DNA from: JALHSW01 sp963720675
GTDB lineage: Bacteria; Actinomycetota; Acidimicrobiia; IMCC26256; PALSA-555
Assembly: GCA_963720675.1 (NCBI GenBank)
Contig: CAVRGH010000005.1
Coordinates: 310,001 to 374,000, forward strand
Length of the DNA: 64,000 nucleotides
Reading direction: 5' to 3'
A model generated the notes under the pieces. That model was not told the DNA's origin and ran no database searches. It saw only the letters and a list, made by a program, of their open reading frames with translations. Of the stretch, positions 33,909-42,386 are shown in pieces. Made by a program: the position numbers and the translations under genes. Numbering within the stretch: position 1 is the first letter of the stretch; each line of letters begins with the position of its first letter.

Positions 33909-35426
33909 GTGCCGCTCCTCGACGTCAACCACGTGTCGGTCCGCTTCGGCGGGCTCCAGGCGCTCGACGAGGTCTCCGTCGCCGTCGAGGCGGGTCAGGT
34001 CACCGGCCTGATCGGGCCGAACGGTGCGGGCAAGACCACGCTGTTCAACGTCATCACCGGGCTCCAGCCGCCGACCAGCGGCAAGATCCTGGTCGACGGT
34101 GAGGACCTCACCCTGGCGAAGCCGCACCAGCGCGCGCGGAAGGGGATCGGCCGAACGTTCCAGCGCCTCGAGACCTTCGGGACGTTGAGCGCACGCGACA
34201 ACATCCTCGTCGCCGCGGAGATGCGCAAAGGCTGGTCGCGCGAGAAGTTCGACCCGAACGAGCTCACCGACCAGGTCATCGAGCACGTCGGCCTCGAAGG
34301 CGTCGCCAACGAGCGCGTCGACTCGCTCCCGACCGGCACCGCGCGACTCGTCGAGGTCGCCCGGGCGCTCGCGACGAAGCCGCGCGTCCTGCTCCTCGAC
34401 GAGCCGTCATCGGGACTGAACGAGTCCGAGACGACGGCGCTCGGCACGTTGTTGCGCGAGCTCGCGAGTGAGGGTCTCGGCGTCCTGCTCGTCGAGCACG
34501 ACATGAGCTTCGTCATGGGGACGTGCCAGCAGATCCATGTCCTCGACTTCGGCCGGATCATCTCGGTGGGGACCCCGACCGAGGTCCAGGCCAGCCCCGA
34601 CGTGCGCGCCGCGTACCTGGGTGGCGAGCAGGAACAAGAGGCGGCCGAGGCCGCACCCTCGTTGGTCGCGGTCGCTCGTGAAGCGGGTGACGCGATTGCC
34701 GAGGTGGCGGCCGACAGCGCGCCGGCACTCGTCCTGCGCGACGTGCGCGCCGCGTACGGGACGATCGAGGTGATCCACGGGCTCGACCTGGTCGTGCCGA
34801 CCGGGCACGTGTTCGCGCTGCTCGGGCCGAACGGCGCCGGGAAGTCGACGACGCTCAAGGTGGCCAGCGGTCAGCTGAAGCCGACCAGCGGGACGGTCGA
34901 GATCCTGGGGCAGGACGTGACCGGCACGGCGGCCGACTCGCTCGCCCGCAACGGTGTGTGCCTCGTTCCCGAGGGCCGGGGGATCTTCCCGAACCTCACC
35001 GTGACCGAGAACCTCCGCATGGCGACGTACACCGGCGTGCCGCTCAAGAGCGTGCTCGAGCGGTCCTTCGACCGGTTCCCGCGCCTGAAGGAGCGCCGCA
35101 AGCAGGTCGCCGGGACCCTGTCGGGCGGTGAGCAGCAGATGCTCGCGATGGCACGGGCGCTCGCGACCGACCCGAAGGTGCTGCTCCTCGACGAGCTCTC
35201 GATGGGCCTCGCGCCGTTGATCGTCGAAGAGCTCTACGACGTGGTGAAGCGCATCGCGGCCGACGACGTCTCGATCCTCATCGTCGAGCAGTTTGCGCAC
35301 GAGGTGCTCGGCGTCGCCGACGTCGCCGCGATCATGCTCCACGGGGCGGTCGAGTTCACCGGGGCACCCGCCGAAGTCGGCCCGGCGCTCGACCGCGCCT
35401 ATCTGGGCGGTTCGATCGCCGGCTGA
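33909..35426 (+). CDS. Fused LivG-LivF ABC transporter ATP-binding protein
   Basis: A 505-residue protein with two complete nucleotide-binding domains. Domain 1 has Walker A GPNGAGKTT (residues 36-44), a diverged signature SLPTGTARLVEVARALA and Walker B VLLLDEPSSGL. Domain 2, after a linker rich in Ala and Glu, has GPNGAGKST, the normal signature LSGGEQQMLAMARALA and VLLLDELSMGLAP. LivG and LivF are normally separate. With the fused permease, the whole membrane part of this importer is two polypeptides. GTG 33909 is the start. The last 28 bases overlap the convergent MFS gene. Confidence 0.93.
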   Translation: MPLLDVNHVSVRFGGLQALDEVSVAVEAGQVTGLIGPNGAGKTTLFNVITGLQPPTSGKILVDGEDLTLAKPHQRARKGIGRTFQRLETFGTLSARDNILVAAEMRKGWSREKFDPNELTDQVIEHVGLEGVANERVDSLPTGTARLVEVARALATKPRVLLLDEPSSGLNESETTALGTLLRELASEGLGVLLVEHDMSFVMGTCQQIHVLDFGRIISVGTPTEVQASPDVRAAYLGGEQEQEAAEAAPSLVAVAREAGDAIAEVAADSAPALVLRDVRAAYGTIEVIHGLDLVVPTGHVFALLGPNGAGKSTTLKVASGQLKPTSGTVEILGQDVTGTAADSLARNGVCLVPEGRGIFPNLTVTENLRMATYTGVPLKSVLERSFDRFPRLKERRKQVAGTLSGGEQQMLAMARALATDPKVLLLDELSMGLAPLIVEELYDVVKRIAADDVSILIVEQFAHEVLGVADVAAIMLHGAVEFTGAPAEVGPALDRAYLGGSIAG

Positions 35427-36727
35427 CCGGCCCGGCTCGGCATGCCGACCCGCCGCACGATCAGCACGAGCGCGTAGATCCCGCACACGGCGGCACCGAT
35501 CCCGACCGCGACCGGCGCGCTGCTGGCGGTCGCCACCGTGCCCATCCAGATCCCGCCGAGCGGGATCAGACCGGCCCACGCGACCGCGAAGAGCCCCATC
35601 AGGCGCCCGCGCTTCTCGTCGTCCGCGAGGTGCTGCAGCAGCGTGTTGAGCGAGGTCGTCGTCGAGAAGTAGCAGAACCCGACGAACGCGATCAGGGCCA
35701 ACGACAGGATCCACGACGTGGAGAACGCGAACCCGCCCGCGGCGATCGAGAAGCAGACGACCCAGATCGCCGCGGTGCGAAGTGTCGGGACCGACCGTCG
35801 GAACCCGGTCGTGAGTGCGCCGATCACCGCGCCGACACCGCTCGCGACGACGAGGAGCGTGAAGTCGTCACGCGGGTGGTGGAGCACCTTGGTCGTGAAG
35901 ACCGGCAGGAGCACGACGTGGGCAGCACCGAACACGGAGAACACCGCCATCGTCACGAGGGCGGCGACCGCGGGGGGCGTCTCCCGCGCGAACCGCAGCC
36001 CTTCCTTCCACCGCTGCCACGCGTTGCCCGGCTCGTCGCGGTCGATGTGGCTCTTGAGGTGCACCGGCCACAGCGCGAGGAGCATGAGGACGTTGCTGAG
36101 GGCGTAGACCGCGAAGGACCAACCAGCGCCCCACGCCGCGAGGATCGGCGCGGCGAGGGCGGGCCCGGCGATGCGCGAGATGTTGCTCCCGGCGCTCTCG
36201 AGCGAGATGGCGCTCGAGAGGTCGGCGACGGGCACCGCGTTGGCCGTCGCGGCCTGCTGGGCCGGGGCCATGAACGCGAACAGCGTGCCGATGCAGAAGC
36301 CGAAGAAGGTGAGCACGCCGGGGGAGCTGAAGCCGGCGAGCACCGAGATGCTCAGGCACGCGGCGACGACGCCGACTGCCGCGCGCGTGGCGATCAGCAT
36401 CTTCTTGCGGTCGACGCGATCCGCGACGACGCCCGCGAACGGGGCGAACAGCAGCATCGGGATGAACGTGCCGAAGAAGAGGATCCCGAGCCAGATCGAC
36501 GAGTTGTCGGTGACGCGAGCCATCTCGGACTGCAGCGAGATGTGTGAGATCCAGAAGCCGAGGTCGCCGATGCCGTAGGCGGTGAAGAGCAGCTTGAACT
36601 CGCGGTGGCGCAGCGCCCGGAACGGCTGGTGTCGGTCGAGGGTGACCGGTGTCTCACCGACGGCGGGGCCGGGGAGCCCGGCTTCGTCCTCCGAGAGGGG
36701 CGGGATCGGAGAGAGCTGGTCGGTCAC
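35399..36727 (-). CDS. MFS transporter (EntS/MFS_3-like exporter)
   Basis: A major facilitator of 442 residues with about 12 hydrophobic segments. The N-terminal cytoplasmic stretch ends in HQPFRALRHREFKLLFTAYGIGDLG, and loop 2-3 has GVVADRVDRKKML, the MFS motif A variant of the EntS/TMF group. Such proteins export siderophores, drugs or metabolites. It converges with the ABC operon and lies just downstream of an SDR gene on the minus strand (24 bases between). I see no frameshift in it. Substrate unknown. Confidence 0.88.
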   Translation of the reverse strand: MTDQLSPIPPLSEDEAGLPGPAVGETPVTLDRHQPFRALRHREFKLLFTAYGIGDLGFWISHISLQSEMARVTDNSSIWLGILFFGTFIPMLLFAPFAGVVADRVDRKKMLIATRAAVGVVAACLSISVLAGFSSPGVLTFFGFCIGTLFAFMAPAQQAATANAVPVADLSSAISLESAGSNISRIAGPALAAPILAAWGAGWSFAVYALSNVLMLLALWPVHLKSHIDRDEPGNAWQRWKEGLRFARETPPAVAALVTMAVFSVFGAAHVVLLPVFTTKVLHHPRDDFTLLVVASGVGAVIGALTTGFRRSVPTLRTAAIWVVCFSIAAGGFAFSTSWILSLALIAFVGFCYFSTTTSLNTLLQHLADDEKRGRLMGLFAVAWAGLIPLGGIWMGTVATASSAPVAVGIGAAVCGIYALVLIVRRVGMPSRAGQPAIEPPR

Positions 36728-36751
36728 CGGCGGCCGATCATCGGAGCCGGA

Positions 36752-37556
36752 TCACGGGGAGTACGTGCCGTCGTCGCGCCGCGTCCAGCCGGACGCGGCC
36801 AGGCTGCCGCCGTCGACGTGCAACGTGGTCCCCGTCACGTACCGCGAGAGCCCCGACGCCAGGAACACGATCGGCCCCGCGCAGTCGTCGACGTGGCCCC
36901 AGCCCATCGGCACCTTGCGGTCGTACGCCTCGCGCTGTCCCTGGCTGACCGCGTCGCCGAGGCCTTCGTCGCCGGGGGTGGGGATCGCGTCCGGTGCGAG
37001 GGTGTTGACCCGGATCCCCCGCGGCGCGAGCTCGAGCGCCAGGGTCTTCGACAGGCTCTCGACCGCCGCCTTCATGGAGGCGTAGATCCCGAAGCCGGGC
37101 GCCGCGCGGAAGGCCTCGATCGACGTCACGTTCACGATGGAGCTCCCCGCCGGCATCAGCGGCACGCTCGCTCGCACGAAGTTCGTGACGCTGGTGTAGT
37201 TCTCGTGGATCAGGGACTGCTGCCCCTTCGCGTTGACGTCGAGCACCGGCGCGTAGAACCCGCCTCCGGCGTTGTTCACGAGCAGGTCGATCCGGCCGAA
37301 CGACGCGCCGAGGCCCGCCACCCACGCGTCGACGGCGTCGGAGTCGCGCACGTCGAGCTCTGCGGTCTCGCACCGACGTCCGACCTGCTCCACGTCGTCG
37401 GCGGTCGCGGCGCATGCCCTCGGCGTCGCGGTCGCAGATCGCGAGGTCGGCTCCGAATCGGGCCAGCGCGCCGGCCGCGGCCGCGCCGATGCCCTGCGCG
37501 GCTCCCGTGACCAGCGCGACCTTGCCCTCGAGCGTGACTGCTCCCGGGTCGATCAT
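36752..37556 (-). CDS. SDR family oxidoreductase, frameshifted as read
   Basis: An SDR of about 267 residues: TGAAQGIGAAAAGALARFG, LLVNNAGGG and the catalytic YASMK. A frameshift near 37408 (one extra C after EGM) separates the first 50 residues from the rest. The ATG at 37556 lies in the first unit of a 23-bp tandem repeat; the second unit carries GTG at the same place. The crotonase gene ends at 37599 just upstream on the same strand, so the two are probably co-transcribed. Substrate unknown. Confidence 0.86.
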
Positions 37557-37596
37557 CCTTCCCTCACCAGCTCGATCACCCTTCCCTCACAAGTTC
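37551..37596. repeat. Two tandem 23-bp repeats duplicating a translation start site
   Basis: Imperfect 23-bp units at 37551-37573 and 37574-37596 (3 differences). On the minus strand each carries a GGGAAGG ribosome-binding-like stretch directly before a start-like codon: ATG in the unit next to the SDR, GTG in the upstream unit. The whole initiation region of the SDR gene has therefore been duplicated. Confidence 0.85.
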
Positions 37597-37598
37597 GA

Positions 37599-38384
37599 TC
37601 ACCGGACTCGCCAGTCGACGCGACGGCCGGCCGCAAAGCGCTCCTGGCCCTCGGCGATGAGGCCCAGGTCGTTGCCGAGACCCACGAACACGTCGGCCAT
37701 CCGGAGCGCCTGCGTACGCCCGAGCTCTTTGGCGAGCCACACGGACTTCACGGTGCCCTGGACCGGGACCGGTTCACCCTCGGCGATCTCCCGGGCCAGC
37801 TGCTGGGCCCGGTCGAGGAGCTCGGCCGCCGGGACGACCTCCTGCACGAGCCCGATCTGCAGTGCCCGGGCGGCCGACATCCGCTCGTAGTTGCCGAGCA
37901 ACGTGAGCCGCATGATCTCGCCGAACGGCATGCGCGCCAGCATCAACATGGGCTCGAACGCCGCCGTCATCCCGTAGGTGACGTGCGGGTCGAAGAAGGT
38001 CGCGGTGTCGGCGGCGACGATCGTCTCGACCTCACCGAGCATGTAGAAGGCGCCGCCGCACGCGATGCCGTTCACCGCGGCGATGACGGGCTTCCAGAGG
38101 TCGGCAGACTTCGGGCCGAGGGAGAGGCCGGGGTCGTCCATCATCCACGGTCCGCTCGGCTGGGGGATCGCGTCGCCGCGGTCGATGCCGGTGCAGAACG
38201 CCCGGTCACCGGCGCCGGTGAGCACGATGGCGCGGACCGAGTCGTCGAAGCGGAGGTCGCGCCAGATCCCGTGCAGCTCGCGGGTGAGGACGGTGTCGAA
38301 CGCGTTCAGCCGGTCGGGTCGGTTGAGCGTGACGGTCGCCACGCCGTCGGCGACGTCGTAGAGGATCGTGTCGTAGCTCGGCAC
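37599..38384 (-). CDS. Enoyl-CoA hydratase/isomerase family protein
   Basis: A 261-residue crotonase starting MPSYDTILYDVADGVATVTLNRPDRLNAF. Oxyanion-hole segments are DRAFCTGIDRGD and AAVNGIACGGAFYMLGEV. At the catalytic positions the sequence reads FFDPHVTYGMTAAFEPMLML, so the usual Glu pair is not conserved and the chemistry may differ from hydration. The tail VQGTVKSVWLAKE is typical. It probably acts on an unsaturated acyl-CoA. It is the first gene of a minus-strand unit with the SDR and perhaps the MFS gene. Confidence 0.85.
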   Translation of the reverse strand: MPSYDTILYDVADGVATVTLNRPDRLNAFDTVLTRELHGIWRDLRFDDSVRAIVLTGAGDRAFCTGIDRGDAIPQPSGPWMMDDPGLSLGPKSADLWKPVIAAVNGIACGGAFYMLGEVETIVAADTATFFDPHVTYGMTAAFEPMLMLARMPFGEIMRLTLLGNYERMSAARALQIGLVQEVVPAAELLDRAQQLAREIAEGEPVPVQGTVKSVWLAKELGRTQALRMADVFVGLGNDLGLIAEGQERFAAGRRVDWRVR

Positions 38385-38415
38385 CCGCTCACCCTACGCG
38401 GCGTACGCTGCGCGG

Positions 38416-38736
38416 ATGTTCGTACGGGTCGACCTCGCACCGACACCGCCGCTCGTCACCTTGGAGGAGCCGGCCGACACGAAGCAGTTCCACCTCACGG
38501 TCGTCGGGGGCGCCGACGCCGCGATGGTGTACGGCGCCCTCGTCGATGCGGCCGCGGGCCGGCTCGAGGGTGAGCACGCATGGATCGGTGTGGACGCGAT
38601 CCGACGGATGGCCGCGGGGCGGGTCGACGACTCGTGGGACGCCGACTTCGAGGCGATGCTCGGCTACGCGCGCTCGAAGGGCTGGGTCGATGAACCCGGC
38701 CACGCGATCCGGGCCCACGTGGAGTGGCCCGACTGA
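38416..38736 (+). CDS. Hypothetical protein, 106 residues
   Basis: A small acidic protein with no family that I recognise. It starts MFVRVDLAPTPPLVTLEEP, has alternating strand-like segments and ends DEPGHAIRAHVEW. The codon use matches its neighbours (G or C in nearly all third positions), and the reading frame is open for its whole length, which supports a real gene. ATG 38416 is 31 bases from the divergent crotonase start. It ends 16 bases before the convergent LLM gene. Function unknown. Confidence 0.6.
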   Translation: MFVRVDLAPTPPLVTLEEPADTKQFHLTVVGGADAAMVYGALVDAAAGRLEGEHAWIGVDAIRRMAAGRVDDSWDADFEAMLGYARSKGWVDEPGHAIRAHVEWPD

Positions 38737-38752
38737 CCCGATCGGTCGGGGG

Positions 38753-39700
38753 CTAGCGCGAGAGCAGTGGCGCGACGTCGCGTCCGAACGCATCCATCTG
38801 GTCGAGGAGCTCCTGGAGCGAGCGGTTGCGGAAGCGCACCTGCAGGTGGTTCACGCCCATCGCGCCGAACTCGTTGAGCTTCTCGGCGAGCATCTCGGGC
38901 GACCCCGCGAGCGTCTGCTCGCCGACGTCCCAGCCCGGGTCGCCCACGTAGAGGAACTCGCTGATCGTGCCGAGGTCGATCGGCTCGTCGCCGCGCGTCT
39001 GCTTGCGGTGCTCGAGGAGGAACGCGATCTGCGCCGGCATCTCGTCGCGGGGCGTGCCCTGGGGGAGCCAGCCGTCACCGCGCTCGGCGGCCCGCCGCAG
39101 CGCGGGCTTCGACGAGCCGCCGACCCAGATCGGGAGCGATGCCTGCCGGGGCCGCGGCGCCATCCCGGCGTCGTGCAGGTGGCCCCAATAGGGCGTCTCG
39201 ATGTCGGGGTACTCGTTCGCGAAGGCGTTGCGCACCACGTCGATGGCCGCGTCGGTGACGCGACCTCGCTCGGCGAAGTCGAAGCCGAGGAGCTCGAACT
39301 CGCCCTCGAGGTGTCCGGCGCCGACGCCGAGGATCGCCCGGCCACCGGAGAGCTCGTCGAGCGTCATGAACGACTTGGCCGTGTGCAGCGGGTGCCGGTA
39401 GCTGAGCACGTAGACGTGCGACATGATCCGGACCCGCTCGGTCAGTCCGGCGATCCAGCCGAGCGTCGCGACCGTGTCGTACCAGGTCGTCTGCATGAAG
39501 TCGTCCATCGGCTTCGTGATGGCCAGGTGGTCGCAGACCGCGACGTAGAAGAAGCCCGTCTGGTCGGCCTTCTGCACGATCGCCTGCAGCTCGGCGGCGC
39601 CGGCGTCGGCCTCCCACTCCTCGACGAACGTCTTCGACTTGGCCTGGACCTGCAGCTGCATCCCGTAGACGAGCTGCCCGGCGGGCACGATGGAAGGCAC
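38753..39700 (-). CDS. LLM-class flavin/F420-dependent oxidoreductase
   Basis: A 315-residue luciferase-like TIM barrel. It has GFFYVAVCDHLAIT in strand 2, SHVYVLSYRHPLHTAKSFMTLDELSGGRAILGVGAG (the family's strongest block) and PIWVGGSSKPALRRAAERGDGW. GTG 39700 is the likely start (MPSIVPAGQLVYGMQLQ). It lies 8 bases behind the stop of the HSL-type hydrolase gene on the same strand, so the pair is one unit. Actinobacterial members often use F420; the cofactor is not proven here. Confidence 0.88.
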   Translation of the reverse strand: MPSIVPAGQLVYGMQLQVQAKSKTFVEEWEADAGAAELQAIVQKADQTGFFYVAVCDHLAITKPMDDFMQTTWYDTVATLGWIAGLTERVRIMSHVYVLSYRHPLHTAKSFMTLDELSGGRAILGVGAGHLEGEFELLGFDFAERGRVTDAAIDVVRNAFANEYPDIETPYWGHLHDAGMAPRPRQASLPIWVGGSSKPALRRAAERGDGWLPQGTPRDEMPAQIAFLLEHRKQTRGDEPIDLGTISEFLYVGDPGWDVGEQTLAGSPEMLAEKLNEFGAMGVNHLQVRFRNRSLQELLDQMDAFGRDVAPLLSR

Positions 39701-39707
39701 TGGGTTC

Positions 39708-40670
39708 CTACCTCTCTGGGTGGTGGAGGACTGCGCGGGTCGCCGTGAACGCGACGTCCTGGGCGTCGGCCGCGCCGGTGAGCGCGGCGTCCATGTTGAA
39801 GAAGCCGTGGAACATCCCGGGTGCCCGGTGCACAGTGACCGTGACCCCGGCGGCCTCGAGCAGCGCGCCGTAGGCCTCGCCCTCGTCGCGGAGGAGATCC
39901 ATCTCCGCGGTCACGATGCACGCGGGCGGCAGGTCGGCATGCGACTCGGCGAGGTGCGGCGACACGTACGGGTCGGTGCCGGCACCTTCGGGCACGTACT
40001 GGGCCCGGTACCACTCCATCTGGGAGAGCGTGAGGAAGTAGCCGACCGCGTTCTCCGAGCGCGACGGGCGTTCGTTGCGCGCTTCGGACGAGTCGATGAC
40101 GGGGTAGACGAGGAGCTGGAACGCCAGCGGGGGACCGCCGCGGTCCCGTGCCATGAGCGCGACGACGGCGGCGAGGTTCCCACCCGCGCTGTCGCCGGCG
40201 ACCGCGAGGCGGGCGGGATCGATGCCCAGCTCGGTGGCGTGGGCCGCGACCCACTCGGTGGCGGCGTAGCAGTCGTCGGGGGCGGCCGGGTACGGGTCCT
40301 CGGGCGCGAGGCGGTAGTCGACCGAGACGACCACGGCACCGAGCGCGGTGGCGAGCCGGCGGCACGAGCCGTCGTGGGTGTCGAGGCCACAGATGCTCCA
40401 CCCGCCGCCGTGGAAGTAGACGATGCCGGGCGCGCCCGCGCCGTCGGGGCTCGCCGCGGGCTCCAGGGGTGTGTAGATCCGGATGGGGATCTCGCCGGCC
40501 GGACCCGGGATCGTGCGGTCCTCGACCGAGGCGACCTCGTCGCCCGGCGGGGCCGCCGGCGTGGCGGCCTGGATCTCACGCGAGCGCACCGCATCGTCGA
40601 GCTCGTCGACGGCGGGGAAGTACTGCTCGAGGATCTCGATGATCGCGGCGGCGGCGGGGTCGATCGGCAC
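39708..40670 (-). CDS. HSL-type alpha/beta hydrolase (carboxylesterase)
   Basis: A 320-residue esterase of the hormone-sensitive lipase group: YFHGGGWSICGLD (oxyanion hole), GDSAGGNLAA (nucleophile Ser), and Asp and His in DLLRDEGEAY and MFHGFF. It resembles the frameshifted hydrolase at 11605-12540 throughout. GTG 40670 gives MPIDPAAAAIIEILE, matching the start of that paralogue. It is the first gene of a unit with the LLM enzyme. The promoter region between it and the divergent FadD3-like gene contains the palindrome at 40694. Confidence 0.89.
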   Translation of the reverse strand: MPIDPAAAAIIEILEQYFPAVDELDDAVRSREIQAATPAAPPGDEVASVEDRTIPGPAGEIPIRIYTPLEPAASPDGAGAPGIVYFHGGGWSICGLDTHDGSCRRLATALGAVVVSVDYRLAPEDPYPAAPDDCYAATEWVAAHATELGIDPARLAVAGDSAGGNLAAVVALMARDRGGPPLAFQLLVYPVIDSSEARNERPSRSENAVGYFLTLSQMEWYRAQYVPEGAGTDPYVSPHLAESHADLPPACIVTAEMDLLRDEGEAYGALLEAAGVTVTVHRAPGMFHGFFNMDAALTGAADAQDVAFTATRAVLHHPER

Positions 40671-40693
40671 GGTGCGGCAGGCTACCGGGCGAT

Positions 40694-40708
40694 CTGAGGG
40701 GCCGTCAG
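40694..40708. promoter_or_regulatory. Palindrome CTGAGGGGCCGTCAG, candidate operator
   Basis: The same 15-bp layout as at 16185 and 55029 with one mismatch (CTGAGG for CTGACG). The outer arms extend to ATCTGA...TCAGAT (40692-40710). It lies between two divergent genes, 16 bases before the FadD3-like ATG and 24 bases from the hydrolase start, so one regulator could control both. Confidence 0.5.
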
Positions 40709-40724
40709 ATAGCCTGCGCGCCCG

Positions 40725-42386
40725 ATGGCTGCTGCAGGGACGCCGACCGGACCGTCGACCGGCACCCGGACCGGACTGGGCGACTGCGTGAGCATCCCCG
40801 GCCTCGTGCGCCGGGCGGCGCGGGAGTTCGGCGACGCGGAGGCGCTCGTCGACGACGACGGCGCCGTGCGCATGACCTTCCGCGACCTCGAGGCCTTGAT
40901 GGTGCGCTCGACGCGGGCCGCGATGGCCGCGGGAATCCAGCCCGGGGACCGGGCCGCGGTGTGGGCACCGAACGTCCACCAGTGGATCGGCGCCGCACTC
41001 GGGATCCTGGGTGCGGGTGGCGTCCTCGTCCCGATCAACACCCGGTTCAAGGGGCCCGAGGCCGCGTACGTGCTCGGCAAGTCACGAGCTCGCCTGCTGT
41101 TCACCGTCACCGACTTCCTCGACACCGACTACGTGGCGTTGCTGCGCGACGCCGATGTCGACTTGCCCGATCTCACGCAGACGGTGGTGTTACGCGGTGC
41201 CACGCCGCCGCGCAACGAGAACGGGAAGACGATCGGTGTTCACGACTACCTGGCCGCGGGTGAGTCCGTCAGCGAGACCGACGCGAACGCGCGCATCGAC
41301 GCGGTCCGCAGCGACGATCTCTCCGACCTGATCTTCACTTCGGGCACGACCGGTCGACCGAAGGGCGTCATGGTCACGCACGGTCAGTCGCTGCGCGTGT
41401 ACGAGGCATGGACCGACGTGGTCGGCCTGCGCGAGGGAGACCGCTACCTCATCGTGAACCCGTTCTTCCACACGTTCGGGTACAAGGCGGGCTGGATGTC
41501 GTGCATCCTGCGCGGGGCGACGATCGTGCCGTTCGCAGTGTTCGACCTGCCCCGCGTCCTCGAGATGGTCGCGAAGGAGCGGATCTCGGTGTTGCCGGGA
41601 CCGCCGACGCTGCTGCAAGGAGTGCTCGACTTCCCCGACCGCGCGAAGTTCGACCTCTCGACGCTGCGGCTGACCGTCACCGGTGCGGCCGCGGTACCCG
41701 TCACGTTGATCGAGCGACTGCGCGACGAGATGACCTTCGAGACGATCATCACCGGGTACGGGCTCACCGAGTCCACCGGGACCACGGCGATGTGCCGGCA
41801 CGACGACGATCCCGAGACGATCGCGAACTGGTCGGGCCGTGCGATCCCCGACACCGAGCTGCGCGTCGTCGACGACGACGGGAACGAGGTCGAGCGGGGG
41901 CAGCCGGGTGAGGTCGTGACGCGGGGCTACCACGTGATGCAGGGGTACTTCGAGGAGCCCGAGGAGACGAAGGCCGCGATCGATCCCGACGGCTGGCTCC
42001 ACACCGGCGACATCGGCGTGATGGACGAGCGTGGGTACATCAAGATCACGGACCGCAAGAAGGACATGTTCATCGTCGGCGGCTTCAACGCCTACCCCGC
42101 GGAGATCGAGAACCTGCTCCTGCGCAACGAGGCGCTCGCCCAGGTGGCGGTGATCGGGATCCCCGACGAGCGCATGGGGGAGGTCGGGATGGCGTACGTC
42201 GTGCCCCGCCCCGGCGCGACCGTCGATCCGGACGAGCTCCTCGCGTGGTCGCGTGACCAGATGGCGAACTACAAGGTGCCCCGCCGCGTCGAGGTCGTCG
42301 ACGAGCTGCCGCTGAACGCGAGCGGCAAGGTGCTCAAGTTCGAGCTGCGTGCCCGCGCCGCCGCGACGGCAGTCAGCGGATCGTGA
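40725..42386 (+). CDS. fadD3: FadD3-like acyl-CoA synthetase
   Basis: An adenylate-forming ligase of 553 residues. The order and wording of its motifs follow mycobacterial FadD3, which activates the steroid ring remnant HIP: DLIFTSGTTGRPKGVMVTH, INPFFHTFGYKAGW-type segment (here VNPFFHTFGYKAGW), SVLPGPPTLLQ, VTGAAAVPV, GYGLTEST, ITDRKKDMFIVGGFNAYPAEIE, and the C-terminal lysine in LNASGKVLKFEL. ATG 40725 is preceded by the palindrome at 40694. The gene converges with the third binding protein gene (14-base overlap of the ends). The substrate by analogy is a bicyclic propanoate; not proven. Confidence 0.87.
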   Translation: MAAAGTPTGPSTGTRTGLGDCVSIPGLVRRAAREFGDAEALVDDDGAVRMTFRDLEALMVRSTRAAMAAGIQPGDRAAVWAPNVHQWIGAALGILGAGGVLVPINTRFKGPEAAYVLGKSRARLLFTVTDFLDTDYVALLRDADVDLPDLTQTVVLRGATPPRNENGKTIGVHDYLAAGESVSETDANARIDAVRSDDLSDLIFTSGTTGRPKGVMVTHGQSLRVYEAWTDVVGLREGDRYLIVNPFFHTFGYKAGWMSCILRGATIVPFAVFDLPRVLEMVAKERISVLPGPPTLLQGVLDFPDRAKFDLSTLRLTVTGAAAVPVTLIERLRDEMTFETIITGYGLTESTGTTAMCRHDDDPETIANWSGRAIPDTELRVVDDDGNEVERGQPGEVVTRGYHVMQGYFEEPEETKAAIDPDGWLHTGDIGVMDERGYIKITDRKKDMFIVGGFNAYPAEIENLLLRNEALAQVAVIGIPDERMGEVGMAYVVPRPGATVDPDELLAWSRDQMANYKVPRRVEVVDELPLNASGKVLKFELRARAAATAVSGS

